This document shows, piece by piece, positions 15,203 to 24,371 of a stretch of DNA of 64,000 nt. Source of the stretch: Monoglobus pectinilyticus. Lineage in GTDB: Bacteria > Bacillota > Clostridia > Monoglobales > Monoglobaceae. Each line of letters begins with the position of its first letter. Position 1 is the stretch's first letter. The notes under the pieces were generated by a model that saw nothing but the letters and a program-made list of their open reading frames with translations, was not told where the DNA came from and made no database searches. The DNA lies in the NCBI RefSeq assembly GCF_002874775.1, contig NZ_CP020991.1, forward strand, positions 372,001 through 436,000. The letters run 5' to 3'. Position numbers and translations under genes: made by a program.

Positions 15203-15871
15203 TCACTTTATACCCATAAATCCTGCTTGCATACCTGATATCCATATAGTTTCATATTTATTGAAACCGCACTTCTTTAATATGTCAAGCTGACTTGAAA
15301 TAGTTATCGGATAATAATTTACTCCATAACGGTTAATGTGACTTTCAGCCTCATTCTCGCTCTTTCCATTATTAATTTGATATTTTTTCCACCTTTTAAG
15401 CTGCATTGATTTACCAAAACCGGTATTCGGAGCAAAATTTTCAAAAGAAAATAATACTCCTCCTTTTTTTAATGCTTTATAACAGTTTAGGATTACACGT
15501 TCCCTGACAGTTTTGTTAAAATAATGATTAACCATAATTGAAGTAACAATATCATATTTATCACAAAATTCAATTTCTTCAGCAGACATCAGAAAAAACC
15601 TATTATTTTTATTTTTAAATCTTTCTCTTGTTATATTTAACATTTCTTCAGAAACATCACAAAATGCGAATTCATTAATATTAAAATAATTATAAGCTGC
15701 TTCAGCCATTTTCCCGGTGCCGCATCCAATATCAAGCCAATCTATATCTTTAAATTCTAATACATCAACAATATCAATAATCTGTTTAAAAAACTCATTA
15801 TAGTATGGTACTGTTTTTTCTACTTTATCATTATATTCAAACGCATCAAACGCAGCGTTGTAAGTCGGCAT
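15203..15871 (-). CDS. Class I SAM-dependent methyltransferase
   Basis: About 222 residues, Rossmann methyltransferase fold. Motif I is WLDIGCGTGKMAEAA, motif II the acidic end of FAFCDVSEEML, and motif IV YDIVTSIMVNHYF. ALKKGGVLFSFENFAPN is the strand-4/5 region. Similar proteins methylate small molecules, but the acceptor is unknown. The ATG at 15871 (MPTYNAAFDAF) has GAGG 8 bases upstream; the frame is open another 36 codons with no ribosome site. It precedes the glycosylase gene by 22 bases and may be co-transcribed with it. Confidence 0.88.
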   Translation of the reverse strand: MPTYNAAFDAFEYNDKVEKTVPYYNEFFKQIIDIVDVLEFKDIDWLDIGCGTGKMAEAAYNYFNINEFAFCDVSEEMLNITRERFKNKNNRFFLMSAEEIEFCDKYDIVTSIMVNHYFNKTVRERVILNCYKALKKGGVLFSFENFAPNTGFGKSMQLKRWKKYQINNGKSENEAESHINRYGVNYYPITISSQLDILKKCGFNKYETIWISGMQAGFMGIK

Positions 15872-16087
15872 AGATTTAACCTCACAAATTCTAAAATTCG
15901 TTTTATAACATCTCATTTTATTCAGAATATAAAAAGCTATTTGCTTATAAAAAATATACTTGTTTATAAAACAAGACATAAAAACAATTATGTCGATAAT
16001 TTTACTTATTGTACTTCATTAACATAGTAAAGTCAACATATAATAAACACAATTTATATAAATTTTATATATCAGCAAACGTTAATA

Positions 16088-16116
16088 TTGAAATAGAAAA
16101 AAATTTGTTGTATAAT
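16088..16116 (+). promoter_or_regulatory. Promoter of the kinase-acetyltransferase pair
   Basis: TTGAAA (16088-16093), 17 bases, TATAAT (16111-16116), about 70 bases before the first start codon. Confidence 0.7.
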
Positions 16117-16184
16117 ATTTTTTATACCGCATACCAATTAAGTGATATCGATTTATTATCCAATAAGTCATTGGAGGATATAAT

Positions 16185-16682
16185 ATGAAAAATTTTTATA
16201 TGATTGGCGGAACTATGGGAATTGGTAAAACTTCAACTTGTAAATTTTTAAAAAACAAGCTCCCAAACTCAGTATTTTTAGATGGAGACTGGTGTTGGGA
16301 TATGAACCCATTTCAGATAAATAATGAGACAAAAAGTATGGTAATGAAAAATATATGTTATATGCTTAACAACTTTTTAAAATGTTCGTGCTATGATAAT
16401 ATTATTTTCTGCTGGGTTATGCACAAGCAAGAAATTATAAATAGTATCTTAGAAACTCTTGATTTATCTGAAGTCAAGCTGCATTTAATTTCTTTAGTCT
16501 GTGAACGTCAAACGTTATATGATAGATTAATGTCTGATGTTGCCGCCGGAATAAGAAACACGGATGTGATTTTTAGAAGCATTGAGTATCTTCCTCTTTT
16601 TTATAAATTAAATACAGATTTGCTTGATGTAACCGACGTTTCACCTGAACAAGCCGCAAACTTAATACGAAATAATTACTAG
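16185..16682 (+). CDS. Small P-loop NTPase, nucleoside/antibiotic kinase-like
   Basis: A 165-residue protein with a Walker A loop GTMGIGKTST at residues 8-17 directly at the N-terminus, followed by VFLDGDWCWDMNP, where an Asp-Gly-Asp acceptor region sits as in chloramphenicol phosphotransferase and gluconate-kinase-like folds. The lid region is CERQTLYDRLMSDVAAGIRN with the usual Arg residues. It is probably a small-molecule kinase. GGAGG is about 7 bases before the ATG. The acetyltransferase gene follows by 21 bases in the same direction; such pairs are common in resistance or metabolite-repair contexts, but no substrate can be named. Confidence 0.75.
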   Translation: MKNFYMIGGTMGIGKTSTCKFLKNKLPNSVFLDGDWCWDMNPFQINNETKSMVMKNICYMLNNFLKCSCYDNIIFCWVMHKQEIINSILETLDLSEVKLHLISLVCERQTLYDRLMSDVAAGIRNTDVIFRSIEYLPLFYKLNTDLLDVTDVSPEQAANLIRNNY

Positions 16683-16703
16683 ATAAAAGGAGAAAACAAG
16701 TAA

Positions 16704-17195
16704 ATGAAAATAATAGTAAACAAATATGAAAAAAAAGATATTAATGAAATGAAAAATATATGGAATGAGGTCGTTAGAGATGGTAACGCATTTCCGCAAA
16801 TTGAAGAATTAACAGAAGTATCCGCTGCCAATTTTTTTGATGAACAGAGCTTTTGCGGTGTTGCAAAAGATTCTGAATCAAATATAATAGTAGGGTTATA
16901 TATACTTCACCCAAATAATGTTGGAAGATGCGGTCATATAAGTAATGCCAGCTTTGCAGTAAGTTCATCTGTCAGAGGATATGGTGTTGGTGAAATATTA
17001 GTAAAACACTGCATAGAGCAAGCAAGAAAATTAGGCTTTAAAATATTACAATTTAACGCGGTGGTAAAATCAAATACTGCCGCTCTGAAATTATATAAAA
17101 AATTAGGATTTATTCAGCTTGGAATTATACCTAATGGTTTTCTTCTGCCAAATGGCACCTATGAAGATATAATCCCTCACTACATATCACTATAA
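16704..17195 (+). CDS. GNAT-family N-acetyltransferase
   Basis: A 163-residue acetyltransferase. The acetyl-CoA site is VSSSVRGYGVGEILVKHCIEQA (motif A, R-GxGxG), preceded by the strand GHISNASFAV and followed by LQFNAVVKSNTAALKLYKKLGF (motif B). The latter, with its NTAALKLYKKLGF ending, is typical of amino-acid or aminoglycoside-like substrates in the family. AAGGAG lies about 12 bases before the ATG. Likely second gene of a two-gene operon. Confidence 0.88.
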   Translation: MKIIVNKYEKKDINEMKNIWNEVVRDGNAFPQIEELTEVSAANFFDEQSFCGVAKDSESNIIVGLYILHPNNVGRCGHISNASFAVSSSVRGYGVGEILVKHCIEQARKLGFKILQFNAVVKSNTAALKLYKKLGFIQLGIIPNGFLLPNGTYEDIIPHYISL

Positions 17196-17391
17196 TAATT
17201 ATTGTAAAGTGAATCTTCATTTGTTAAGAAAGCTTTTTATACTATACTAAATAAATCGGCTTTTCTAAAAAGCTTCAAACCAACAAAGATTATTATAGAT
17301 AACCGGTAGACTGCAATATTGCACAACCTATATAAAAATAAAAGACATACTTGCTCAAATTAGTCATGAAGTTTGACCCCGTTACTTTCTC

Positions 17392-17419
17392 AGACAGCGG
17401 TCCACGCGCATGGCTGTCT
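17392..17419 (+). terminator. Stem-loop after the acetyltransferase gene
   Basis: AGACAGC (17392-17398) / GCTGTCT (17413-17419) with a 14-base loop and a TTTT tail. It lies about 200 bases past the stop codon within the 314-base gap 17196-17509. The surrounding 17370-17420 is more GC-rich than its flanks, and nothing else is recognised there. Confidence 0.4.
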
Positions 17420-17450
17420 TTTAAACGGATATTATATGAGCCAAACAAAA

Positions 17451-17478
17451 AACGCTTTCTTGTTTTTAAGAAAGCGTT
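17451..17478 (-). terminator. Rho-independent terminator of the trmFO-topA-dprA run
   Basis: AACGCTTTCTT (17451-17461) / AAGAAAGCGTT (17468-17478), 6-base loop. Reading the minus strand, it is followed by a T-rich tail ending in TTTTGTTTGG. It lies 32 bases past the trmFO stop. Confidence 0.85.
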
Positions 17479-17509
17479 CACTTTACAAATAACCTATTTT
17501 TAATTGATT

Positions 17510-18820
17510 TTACAAATCTTCATTATTTATCATAGAATCAATTTCATTAAAAGACCTTTCAGCTACCATTTCAGCTTTTTTCTTTTTATCTTTCACCCTT
17601 ACTCCCAAATCTGATATTATTCCATAATTAATATTCATAGGCTGAAAATTTGTTATACTGCTGTTAGACACATAGTTTGACAATGCACCAATCGCAGTAT
17701 CAGCTGAAAATGGTTTTAAATCTTTGCCCATTATTCTCTTTGCGGCATAAATACCTGCAAGCAATCCGCTTGCAGCTGATTCAACATATCCTTCTACACC
17801 TGTTATCTGACCCGCAAAAAACATTTTTTCATTCTCTCTCATTGAATAAAACTTATCAAGCGCACAAGGCGAGTTTATATAAGTATTTCTATGCATAACT
17901 CCGTACCGGACAAATTCAGCATTTTCAAGTCCCGGAATCATACTAAAGACGCGTTTTTGTTCACCAAACTTTAAATGAGTTTGAAATCCAACTATATTAA
18001 ACATACTATGCGCCGCATTATCCTGTCTAAGCTGCACAACGGCATAAGGCTTATCCTCACAATGCGGATTTTTCAGTCCCACAGGCTTTAGCGGTCCGAA
18101 ACGCATTGTATCCTCTCCGCGTTTTGCCATAACCTCGATAGGCATACACCCCTCAAAAACCTTTGGATTTTCTACGTTCTCATGAACCTCTGCAGTCTCA
18201 GCGGAAATCAAAGCATTATAAAATTTTATATATTCTTCTTTAGTCATAGGACAATTAATATAATCAGCGCCGCCCTTATCATATCTTGCAGCTTTAAAGG
18301 CTTTAGACATATCTATACTTTCATAGCTGACTATTGGCGCGGCAGCGTCATAAAAATGCAGATACTCCTGACCAATAAATCTGTGAATTTCTTCAGCCAA
18401 AACCTCTGACACTAAAGGACCTGCCGCTACAATCGTATATTCATCCGGGTTCAGTTTATCAACTTCTTTTTCAATAATTGTTATCTTTGGATTTTCCTTA
18501 ATCTTCTTTGTAACTGCGGCAGAGAATCCCTCCCTGTCCACAGCCAACGCACCTCCTGCAGGAACTTTAGTTTCATCCGCACACACCATAATAAGTGAAT
18601 TTAATTTACGCATTTCTTCTTTTAAAAGACCAACAGCATTATATATTCCATCAGCACGCAAAGAGTTACTGCACACCAACTCAGCAAAATTACTATTTTT
18701 ATGAGCAGGAGAATATTTTTTAGGCTTCATCTCATAAAGCTCAACGTCTATTCCTAAATTAGCTGCCTGCCATGCGGCTTCACAACCGGCTAACCCGGCT
18801 CCGATTACTTTTAATTTCAT
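17510..18820 (-). CDS. trmFO: Methylenetetrahydrofolate-tRNA-(uracil-5-)-methyltransferase TrmFO
   Basis: Makes 5-methyluridine at position 54 of the tRNA T-loop using methylenetetrahydrofolate and FAD. 436 residues, the normal family length. It starts MKLKVIGAGLAGCEAAWQAA, the FAD-binding loop, followed by the GidA-related motif VELYEMKPKKYSPAHK, ELVCSNSLRAD, and near the C-terminus YVESAASGLLAGIYAAKRI. The ATG at 18820 has GAGG 6 bases upstream and lies 25 bases after the topA stop; the frame remains open into topA but without a start signal. Confidence 0.96.
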   Translation of the reverse strand: MKLKVIGAGLAGCEAAWQAANLGIDVELYEMKPKKYSPAHKNSNFAELVCSNSLRADGIYNAVGLLKEEMRKLNSLIMVCADETKVPAGGALAVDREGFSAAVTKKIKENPKITIIEKEVDKLNPDEYTIVAAGPLVSEVLAEEIHRFIGQEYLHFYDAAAPIVSYESIDMSKAFKAARYDKGGADYINCPMTKEEYIKFYNALISAETAEVHENVENPKVFEGCMPIEVMAKRGEDTMRFGPLKPVGLKNPHCEDKPYAVVQLRQDNAAHSMFNIVGFQTHLKFGEQKRVFSMIPGLENAEFVRYGVMHRNTYINSPCALDKFYSMRENEKMFFAGQITGVEGYVESAASGLLAGIYAAKRIMGKDLKPFSADTAIGALSNYVSNSSITNFQPMNINYGIISDLGVRVKDKKKKAEMVAERSFNEIDSMINNEDL

Positions 18821-18845
18821 ATCAAACCTCAAACTGACATATTTT

Positions 18846-20981
18846 TTATTTCTCAGATTTCTTTTTTTTAGACTCCGGCTTTCTGACATAGTCACAGTCC
18901 TCATTATAACATACAAAGCTCAAAGGTCCGTTTTTTCTGAATGCATGTTTTTTCATAAGTATGCTTCCGCATTTGGGACATTTTTCATCACTAGGTTCAT
19001 CCCAGGAAATAAAATCACACTCGGGCGAATGCTCACAAGCATAAAATGTCGCCCCCTTTTTAGACTTGCGTATCAAAACCTTACCGCCGCATTTGGGACA
19101 CGGAACTCCAAGTTCAACAGTTATCGCCTTAGTATTTCTACATTCAGGAAAACCGGGACATGCTAAAAATTTCCCAAACTTACCTTGCTTATACACCATT
19201 TTTCTGCCGCACTTCTCGCATACTACGTCAGATTCCTCATCTTTTAACTCAATATCGCCTATTTTTTCTTCTGCTTCTTTAAGAGTCTTTTCAAACGGAT
19301 CATAAAAATCTCTTATAACTTCTTTCCAGTTGGTAGAGCCGTCGGCGACATCCTCTATTTTGTCTTCCATATTAGCCGTAAATTTAGTATTAACTATATC
19401 CTTAAAATTTTCTTTCATCAAATCAGTCACTATATATCCAAGTTCTGTCGGAAACAGCGTCTTTTTTTCCCTAGCAACATAACCTCTAGCAGTAATCGTA
19501 GCAATTGTTGGAGCATAAGTACTCGGACGACCAATGCCTTCTTCCTCCATTGCTTTTACAATAGACGCCTCCGTATATCGAGGCGGCGGCTGGGTGAAAT
19601 GTTGTTCCGGCTTAAGTTCAGAAAGTTTTAATTCCTGCCCTTCTGTCAATACCGGCAGTTTTTTTGCTTTTTCCTCTTCAGTATCCTTGCCTTCAACATA
19701 CAGAGTAGTAAAACCGGCAAATTTAACAGTGCTTCCGCTGGCTTTTAACATATACTTATCAGTGGTTATTTCAGCGCTGACTGTATCCATTATTGCGTCA
19801 GACATCTGACTTGCCATAAAACGCTGCCAAATCAATCTATAAAGTTTAAACTGGTCAGGTTTAAATGTATCTTTATATTTTTCAGGAGAATTAGCCGCAT
19901 AAGTAGGACGTATTGCTTCATGTGCGTCCTGTGCAGATTTTTTAGCCTTATACTGTCTTGGCGCAGACGGAATAAATTTATCACCAAACTTTTGTGAAAT
20001 ATAAGAACGCGCCTCATTTTGAGCCACTGTGGCGATTCTTAAAGAGTCAGTTCTCATATAAGTTATAAAGCCCATCTCGTAAAGCTGCTGTGCCGCCATC
20101 ATAGTTCTTCTGGCCGTAAAATTCAGCTTTCTTGAAGCTTCCTGCTGCATAGTACTGGTGGTAAAAGGAGGCGAAGGACGACGCTTTGTTTCCTTTTTTA
20201 TTATTTTGGACACAGCATAGTCGGAAGTTTTGAGTTCTTTTACAATTTTATCAGTGTCCTCACCATTTTCCAACGGAATCTTTTTACCATCCCTAGAGCC
20301 ATAAAACCTTGCAATAAACGGCAGTTTTCCACTAACATTTGTAAGTTTAGCGTCTATTGACCAATATTCTGTTGGTTCAAATGCGTCAATCTCACGTTCG
20401 CGGTCAACAATCATTCTAGTTACAACCGATTGCACGCGTCCGGCGCTTAAACCTTTTTTTATTTTTTTCCAAAGCAGGGGACTTATTTGATATCCTACGA
20501 TTCTGTCAAGTACACGGCGCGTCTGTTGAGCGTCCACCAAATCCATATCTATACCTCTGGCTTCTTTAACCGCTTCTTTAACCGCATCCTTTGTAACTTC
20601 ATTAAAAGTTATTCTGCACGGACTCTTAGGGTCAATATCCAAAATATTTGCCAAATGCCATGAAATGGCTTCTCCCTCTCGGTCAGGGTCAGTTGCAAGA
20701 TAAACTTTTTCGGCTGATTTAGCCTTTTTCTTTAATTTTGCTATTAAATCTCCCTTGCCTCTTATAGTTATATATCTAGGTTCAAAGTCATTATCTATAT
20801 CAACTCCGAGCTGGCTCTTTGGCAAGTCGCGCAAATGTCCCATTGTTGCCTCTATATTATATGAACTTCCCAAATACTTTTTAACACTGTCAACTTTTGT
20901 TGGAGACTCAACTATAACCAGCTTCTTCTTTTTTTCAGAAGACTTGGTTTTTTTTGTAGAAGTTTTTCTCTTTTCCGCCAT
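18846..20981 (-). CDS. topA: DNA topoisomerase I
   Basis: Relaxes negative supercoils by a type IA single-strand passage. 711 residues. A Toprim domain at the N-terminus (KLVIVESPTKVDSVKKYL and the DPDREGEAI acidic motif) is followed by the catalytic region with the active tyrosine in MGFITYMRTDS. Three C-terminal four-cysteine zinc ribbons follow: CEKCG...CPGFPEC, CPKCG...CEHSPEC and CPKCG...CYNEDC. The N-terminal AEKRKTSTKKTKSSEKKKK is a basic leader. CGGAGG lies about 7 bases before the ATG. It sits between dprA and trmFO, a gene order found in many Firmicutes. Confidence 0.97.
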   Translation of the reverse strand: MAEKRKTSTKKTKSSEKKKKLVIVESPTKVDSVKKYLGSSYNIEATMGHLRDLPKSQLGVDIDNDFEPRYITIRGKGDLIAKLKKKAKSAEKVYLATDPDREGEAISWHLANILDIDPKSPCRITFNEVTKDAVKEAVKEARGIDMDLVDAQQTRRVLDRIVGYQISPLLWKKIKKGLSAGRVQSVVTRMIVDREREIDAFEPTEYWSIDAKLTNVSGKLPFIARFYGSRDGKKIPLENGEDTDKIVKELKTSDYAVSKIIKKETKRRPSPPFTTSTMQQEASRKLNFTARRTMMAAQQLYEMGFITYMRTDSLRIATVAQNEARSYISQKFGDKFIPSAPRQYKAKKSAQDAHEAIRPTYAANSPEKYKDTFKPDQFKLYRLIWQRFMASQMSDAIMDTVSAEITTDKYMLKASGSTVKFAGFTTLYVEGKDTEEEKAKKLPVLTEGQELKLSELKPEQHFTQPPPRYTEASIVKAMEEEGIGRPSTYAPTIATITARGYVAREKKTLFPTELGYIVTDLMKENFKDIVNTKFTANMEDKIEDVADGSTNWKEVIRDFYDPFEKTLKEAEEKIGDIELKDEESDVVCEKCGRKMVYKQGKFGKFLACPGFPECRNTKAITVELGVPCPKCGGKVLIRKSKKGATFYACEHSPECDFISWDEPSDEKCPKCGSILMKKHAFRKNGPLSFVCYNEDCDYVRKPESKKKKSEK

Positions 20982-20993
20982 AATTTTCCTCCG

Positions 20994-22262
20994 TTATATA
21001 CTAAGTGAATAAAGATTTCCGGCGTGCTGTGACACGGCGCCTTTCATTTGAAGTATAAGTATTGTACTGCTTACCTCAGATGACCTCATACCTGTGTTTC
21101 TCATAATCTCATCAATATGCGCCGGTTCGATACACTTATATAAATATTCTAAAATCCGCTGTTCTGAGTTATCAAAGTCTTTAAAGTCCGGTTTTTTATA
21201 CGGCTCAATAACGGCGGGCTGTTTTCCTTTTATAACTGAACCTATCTGAATTTGATTTCTATTCTCTTTTTTTGTTTTCTCTTTCTCGATTTTGGTTATC
21301 TCATATTCATATTCATCTGTGCCATCCAGGTTGTTTAACCGAACAGCACTGCCAATACAATCTAAGCCATTATCCATTAAATCAGCAAATCTGTCATTAT
21401 ATTCTGATAATATATCCTCAGCTGAAGTAGTGACTATTGCTCCAACTTTCAAAAGCGAATTGGGCACATAAGAATTGTAATCTGTAGGACGTCCGGGAAC
21501 TGCAAATACATCTCTGTCATATTCCTGTGCATAATTTGCAGTTATTGAGGTACCGCTTCTTATATGCCCTTCAACAATAACAGTTCCATAAGACAATCCC
21601 GATATAATTCTATTTCTTTCCTGATAATATTCAGCTCCGCCCAAATCCTCAGGCGGACGTTCAGAAATAATAATTCCATTATTTAATATTTCATAATATA
21701 AATTTTCATTCTGCGGAGGATAAATTGTATCTACTCCTCCTGCTAATACTGCAATTGTTTTTTGTCCGGCTTCAAGAGCTCCGGAATGAGCAGCCGCGTC
21801 AAGTCCAATTGCCATTCCGCTAACAACTATTATTCCTTCTCTTGCCAAATTAAAACATAACTTTTTAGTAAATTTAACGCTATCTTTATTACAGCGCCTT
21901 GTTCCGACAACTGAAAGCGTTAAATAATCATTTAGATTGAGATTATCGCCCTTCATATACAAAATCTGAGGAGGAACATCAGTATTCTTTAACAGTATTG
22001 GATAATCAGGTTCGGATATATGTATTATTCTAATATTATTTCTATTACAATAACCATAAATTTCTTCAGCAGATTTCAAATCCTTCTTTTTACATTCTGA
22101 AAATCTATAACCCAAAATATTTTTAAGTTTTCTTTCATCAAAATTTCCATTATAAATTTCTTCCGCTGTTCCGATATGAGATACGCAATCATGTATCAAC
22201 TTAGGAGAATGTTCACAGACGCAATTTAGCCATATACACTTTAATATTTTTGACTCATCCAT
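20994..22262 (-). CDS. dprA: DNA-processing protein DprA
   Basis: Loads RecA onto incoming single-stranded DNA during transformation. 422 residues: an N-terminal helical (SAM-like) part, then the DprA Rossmann core (SVVGTRRCNKDSVKF, VVSGMAIGLDAAAHSGAL, TIAVLAGGVDTIYPPQN, GAEYYQERNRIISGLS, VVEGHIRSGTSITANYA, VFAVPGRP). A C-terminal winged helix follows (RILEYLYKCIEPAHIDEIMRN) after a lysine-rich linker. GGAG sits about 9 bases before the ATG. Whether the organism is naturally competent cannot be judged, since many Clostridia keep dprA. Confidence 0.95.
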   Translation of the reverse strand: MDESKILKCIWLNCVCEHSPKLIHDCVSHIGTAEEIYNGNFDERKLKNILGYRFSECKKKDLKSAEEIYGYCNRNNIRIIHISEPDYPILLKNTDVPPQILYMKGDNLNLNDYLTLSVVGTRRCNKDSVKFTKKLCFNLAREGIIVVSGMAIGLDAAAHSGALEAGQKTIAVLAGGVDTIYPPQNENLYYEILNNGIIISERPPEDLGGAEYYQERNRIISGLSYGTVIVEGHIRSGTSITANYAQEYDRDVFAVPGRPTDYNSYVPNSLLKVGAIVTTSAEDILSEYNDRFADLMDNGLDCIGSAVRLNNLDGTDEYEYEITKIEKEKTKKENRNQIQIGSVIKGKQPAVIEPYKKPDFKDFDNSEQRILEYLYKCIEPAHIDEIMRNTGMRSSEVSSTILILQMKGAVSQHAGNLYSLSI

Positions 22263-22295
22263 AAAAACACTCCTAAAAATTTATATTATAAAAAA

Positions 22296-23093
22296 TTATA
22301 GCAAATACATCAGTATACCCGCGGCAATAGCAGCATTAAGAGATTCAACTTTTCCCCTCATAGGTATTCTTACTCTTATATCAGACATATTTAAAACTTC
22401 CTCTGATACACCAAAAGCTTCGCTTCCAACAACAATAGCAGTCTTAATAGACTCGTCTGCTCCTCTGTCAGCAATATACCGGTAAATATCCACACTGTTT
22501 TCTAAGCAGGAACAAATAATTTTAAATCCGTGTTTCTTCACATCATTTAATATTTCCGCGTTGTCCGCAAATACAAATTCAGTTCTGAATATTGACCCCA
22601 TAGTCGAGCGAACTACCTTGGGATTATATATGTCAGCGCATCCCTTTAATAAGTATATTAATTCAATACCGGCTGCCTCAGCTGTTCTAATTATAGTGCC
22701 CAAATTTCCGGGTTCAGAAATACCGTCGAGAATTAATATTTTATTAATATCATTCAATTCAGATTTCTTAACAGATAAGTTTTTAATTGACACGGCGGCA
22801 GCAATTCCTTGTGGATTCATTGTGTCTACACTTTCTTTAAACAGCTTATCACTGACAGTATAGACAGAAATAGCGCTCTCGTCAAGACTTGTAACCAAAT
22901 CTTTATTTTCAGAACTAAAATTTTCACTTATAATAATGAACATAATAGCGTCTCTGACATATTCAAACGCCTCTAAAACCATACGTTTTCCCTCTACAAG
23001 ATAGGCGTTATTTTTTATACGTCCTTTTTTAGCGGAAAGTGAAGATATTAGTTTTAATTTCTTATTTTCTTTGGCAGTAATGCTTTCAATCAT
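22296..23093 (-). CDS. TrmH/SpoU-family RNA 2'-O-methyltransferase
   Basis: A 265-residue SPOUT-class RNA methyltransferase. An N-terminal substrate-binding domain begins ITAKENKKLKLISSLSAKKGRIKNNAYLVEG, and a knotted SpoU domain follows with ILDGISEPGNLGTIIRTAEAAG (motif 1), AIVVGSEAFGVSE (motif 2) and VRIPMRGKVESLNAAIAAGI (motif 3). It is similar to the 23S rRNA methyltransferases of the RlmB/TsnR group; the exact nucleotide is uncertain. GGGAG precedes the ATG by about 8 bases. It lies between rplT and dprA on the same strand. Confidence 0.9.
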   Translation of the reverse strand: MIESITAKENKKLKLISSLSAKKGRIKNNAYLVEGKRMVLEAFEYVRDAIMFIIISENFSSENKDLVTSLDESAISVYTVSDKLFKESVDTMNPQGIAAAVSIKNLSVKKSELNDINKILILDGISEPGNLGTIIRTAEAAGIELIYLLKGCADIYNPKVVRSTMGSIFRTEFVFADNAEILNDVKKHGFKIICSCLENSVDIYRYIADRGADESIKTAIVVGSEAFGVSEEVLNMSDIRVRIPMRGKVESLNAAIAAGILMYLL

Positions 23094-23132
23094 AAACTAC
23101 TCCCTTAGATCTATAAACTTCTGAATATAGCA

Positions 23133-23162
23133 AAAGTTATACTCAAAAATGAGTATAACTTT
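23133..23162. terminator. Stem-loop after rplT
   Basis: AAAGTTATACTC (23133-23144) / GAGTATAACTTT (23151-23162), 6-base loop, 8 bases past the rplT stop. Its tail on the minus strand is TTTTGC, so read-through to the methyltransferase gene is possible. Confidence 0.75.
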
Positions 23163-23170
23163 AAATTTAA

Positions 23171-23515
23171 CTATTTTACCTTTTCTACCAGCTTAGTGAA
23201 AGCAGCCGGATCAGATATTGCTATTTCAGACAACATCTTTCTGTTAATATTTATATTGTTCTTTTTAAGACCATTCATAAACTTGCTGTAACTAATACCA
23301 TTCATTCTAGCAGCAGCATTTATACGGGCAATCCATAACTGTCTGAACTCCCTCTTCTTTGCTTTTCTGTCTCTATAAGCGTATGAAAGCGACTTCATAA
23401 CCGCCTGATTAGCTGTCTTAAACAGCTTACTCTTAGCACCTCTGTATCCTTTAGCAAGCTTCAGGATTTTCTTACGTCTTGCACGAGTCTTAACTGCACC
23501 TTTTATTCTAGCCAT
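23171..23515 (-). CDS. rplT: 50S ribosomal protein L20
   Basis: Binds 23S rRNA early in assembly of the large subunit. 114 residues; the N-terminus [30 protein letters not shown] is nearly invariant, and the globular C-terminal half contains [20 protein letters not shown]. Last gene of the infC-rpmI-rplT operon. In Firmicutes L20 or its leader RNA regulates this operon. Confidence 0.98.
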   Translation of the reverse strand: MARIKGAVKTRARRKKILKLAKGYRGAKSKLFKTANQAVMKSLSYAYRDRKAKKREFRQLWIARINAAARMNGISYSKFMNGLKKNNININRKMLSEIAISDPAAFTKLVEKVK

Positions 23516-23582
23516 AGTAATTTTCCTTTCCGAATTTTCAAAATAATGTAATTATCAAATCATAAATAAACCGTTTTAAGAT

Positions 23583-23780
23583 TTATTTGTAAGGTATCAT
23601 GCCTTTTATTGTAGCGGCATTAGCCTTTGACAGGTAACCCATTTTTCTGAGCTTTCTTTTTCTCTTCGTAGTCTTCTTATTAAGAATGTGACTTCTGTAA
23701 GCTTTTCCTCTTTTTACCTTGCCGTTTTTTGTAATACCGAAACGCTTTGCTGCGCCTCTGTGAGTCTTAATTTTAGGCAT
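23583..23780 (-). CDS. rpmI: 50S ribosomal protein L35
   Basis: A 65-residue basic protein with the family start [14 protein letters not shown] and a C-terminal [23 protein letters not shown]. Middle gene of the infC operon, about 60 bases from each neighbour. Confidence 0.98.
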   Translation of the reverse strand: MPKIKTHRGAAKRFGITKNGKVKRGKAYRSHILNKKTTKRKRKLRKMGYLSKANAATIKGMIPYK

Positions 23781-23840
23781 TGTTTTTTCTCCTTCCGTTT
23801 TCGTATGAAAATATGTTCTAAAGCATATTATGCATTATAA

Positions 23841-24356
23841 TTAATTCTTCTTCGGTGTAATAAACATAGCCATGTTTCTGCCTTCCATCTTTATTCCTTT
23901 ATCAACGCTTCCATATTCCTCAATAGCGTCCTTAAACTTCATAAGCATATCTCTGCCTAAAGATGAATGTGTGATTTCACGACCTCTGAACCTAACTGAA
24001 ACTTTAACTTTGTCACCGTTTTGCAGAAACTTAATACCCGCCTTGACTTTAGTGTTAAAGTCATGCTCATCGATATTTGAACTTAGTCTTACTTCCTTAA
24101 CCGCCACAACTTTTTGATTTTTACGGTTTTCCTTTTCACGTTTTGCAAGCTCAAACTTATGCTTGCCGTAATCCATAATCTTACATACCGGCGGTTTTGC
24201 CTGCGGAGCAATTTTAACCAAATCAAGGTTTTTCTCGTCCGCAAGTTCCAAAGCACGTGCAGATGATACTATACCAAGCTGTTCACCCTCAGGTCCAACA
24301 AGACGAACCTCTTTGTCTCTGATTTCGTCGTTAATCATCAAATCTTGCCTAGCTAT
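23841..24356 (-). CDS. infC: Translation initiation factor IF-3, inferred ATA start
   Basis: Prevents premature 50S joining and checks the start codon and initiator tRNA. About 171 residues: an N-terminal domain with INDEIRDKEVRLVGPEGEQLG, a lysine-rich linker, and a C-terminal domain ending GRNMAMFITPKKN. The codon 8 bases after the GGAGG is ATA (24354-24356), giving (M)ARQDLMINDEIRD, which matches the usual N-terminal length. The only upstream canonical codons are TTG and GTG inside the ribosome site, and the next ATG (24338) has only a weak AGG upstream. A rare start codon (AUU in most bacteria) is the known basis of infC autoregulation, so ATA is plausible. Confidence 0.95.
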   Translation of the reverse strand: MARQDLMINDEIRDKEVRLVGPEGEQLGIVSSARALELADEKNLDLVKIAPQAKPPVCKIMDYGKHKFELAKREKENRKNQKVVAVKEVRLSSNIDEHDFNTKVKAGIKFLQNGDKVKVSVRFRGREITHSSLGRDMLMKFKDAIEEYGSVDKGIKMEGRNMAMFITPKKN

Positions 24357-24371
24357 ATAAAACACCTCCAA

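Noticed and set aside
17293-17481. 62-codon minus-strand frame as a real gene
   Set aside because: No ribosome site; it crosses two hairpins, one of which is the terminator of the trmFO run.
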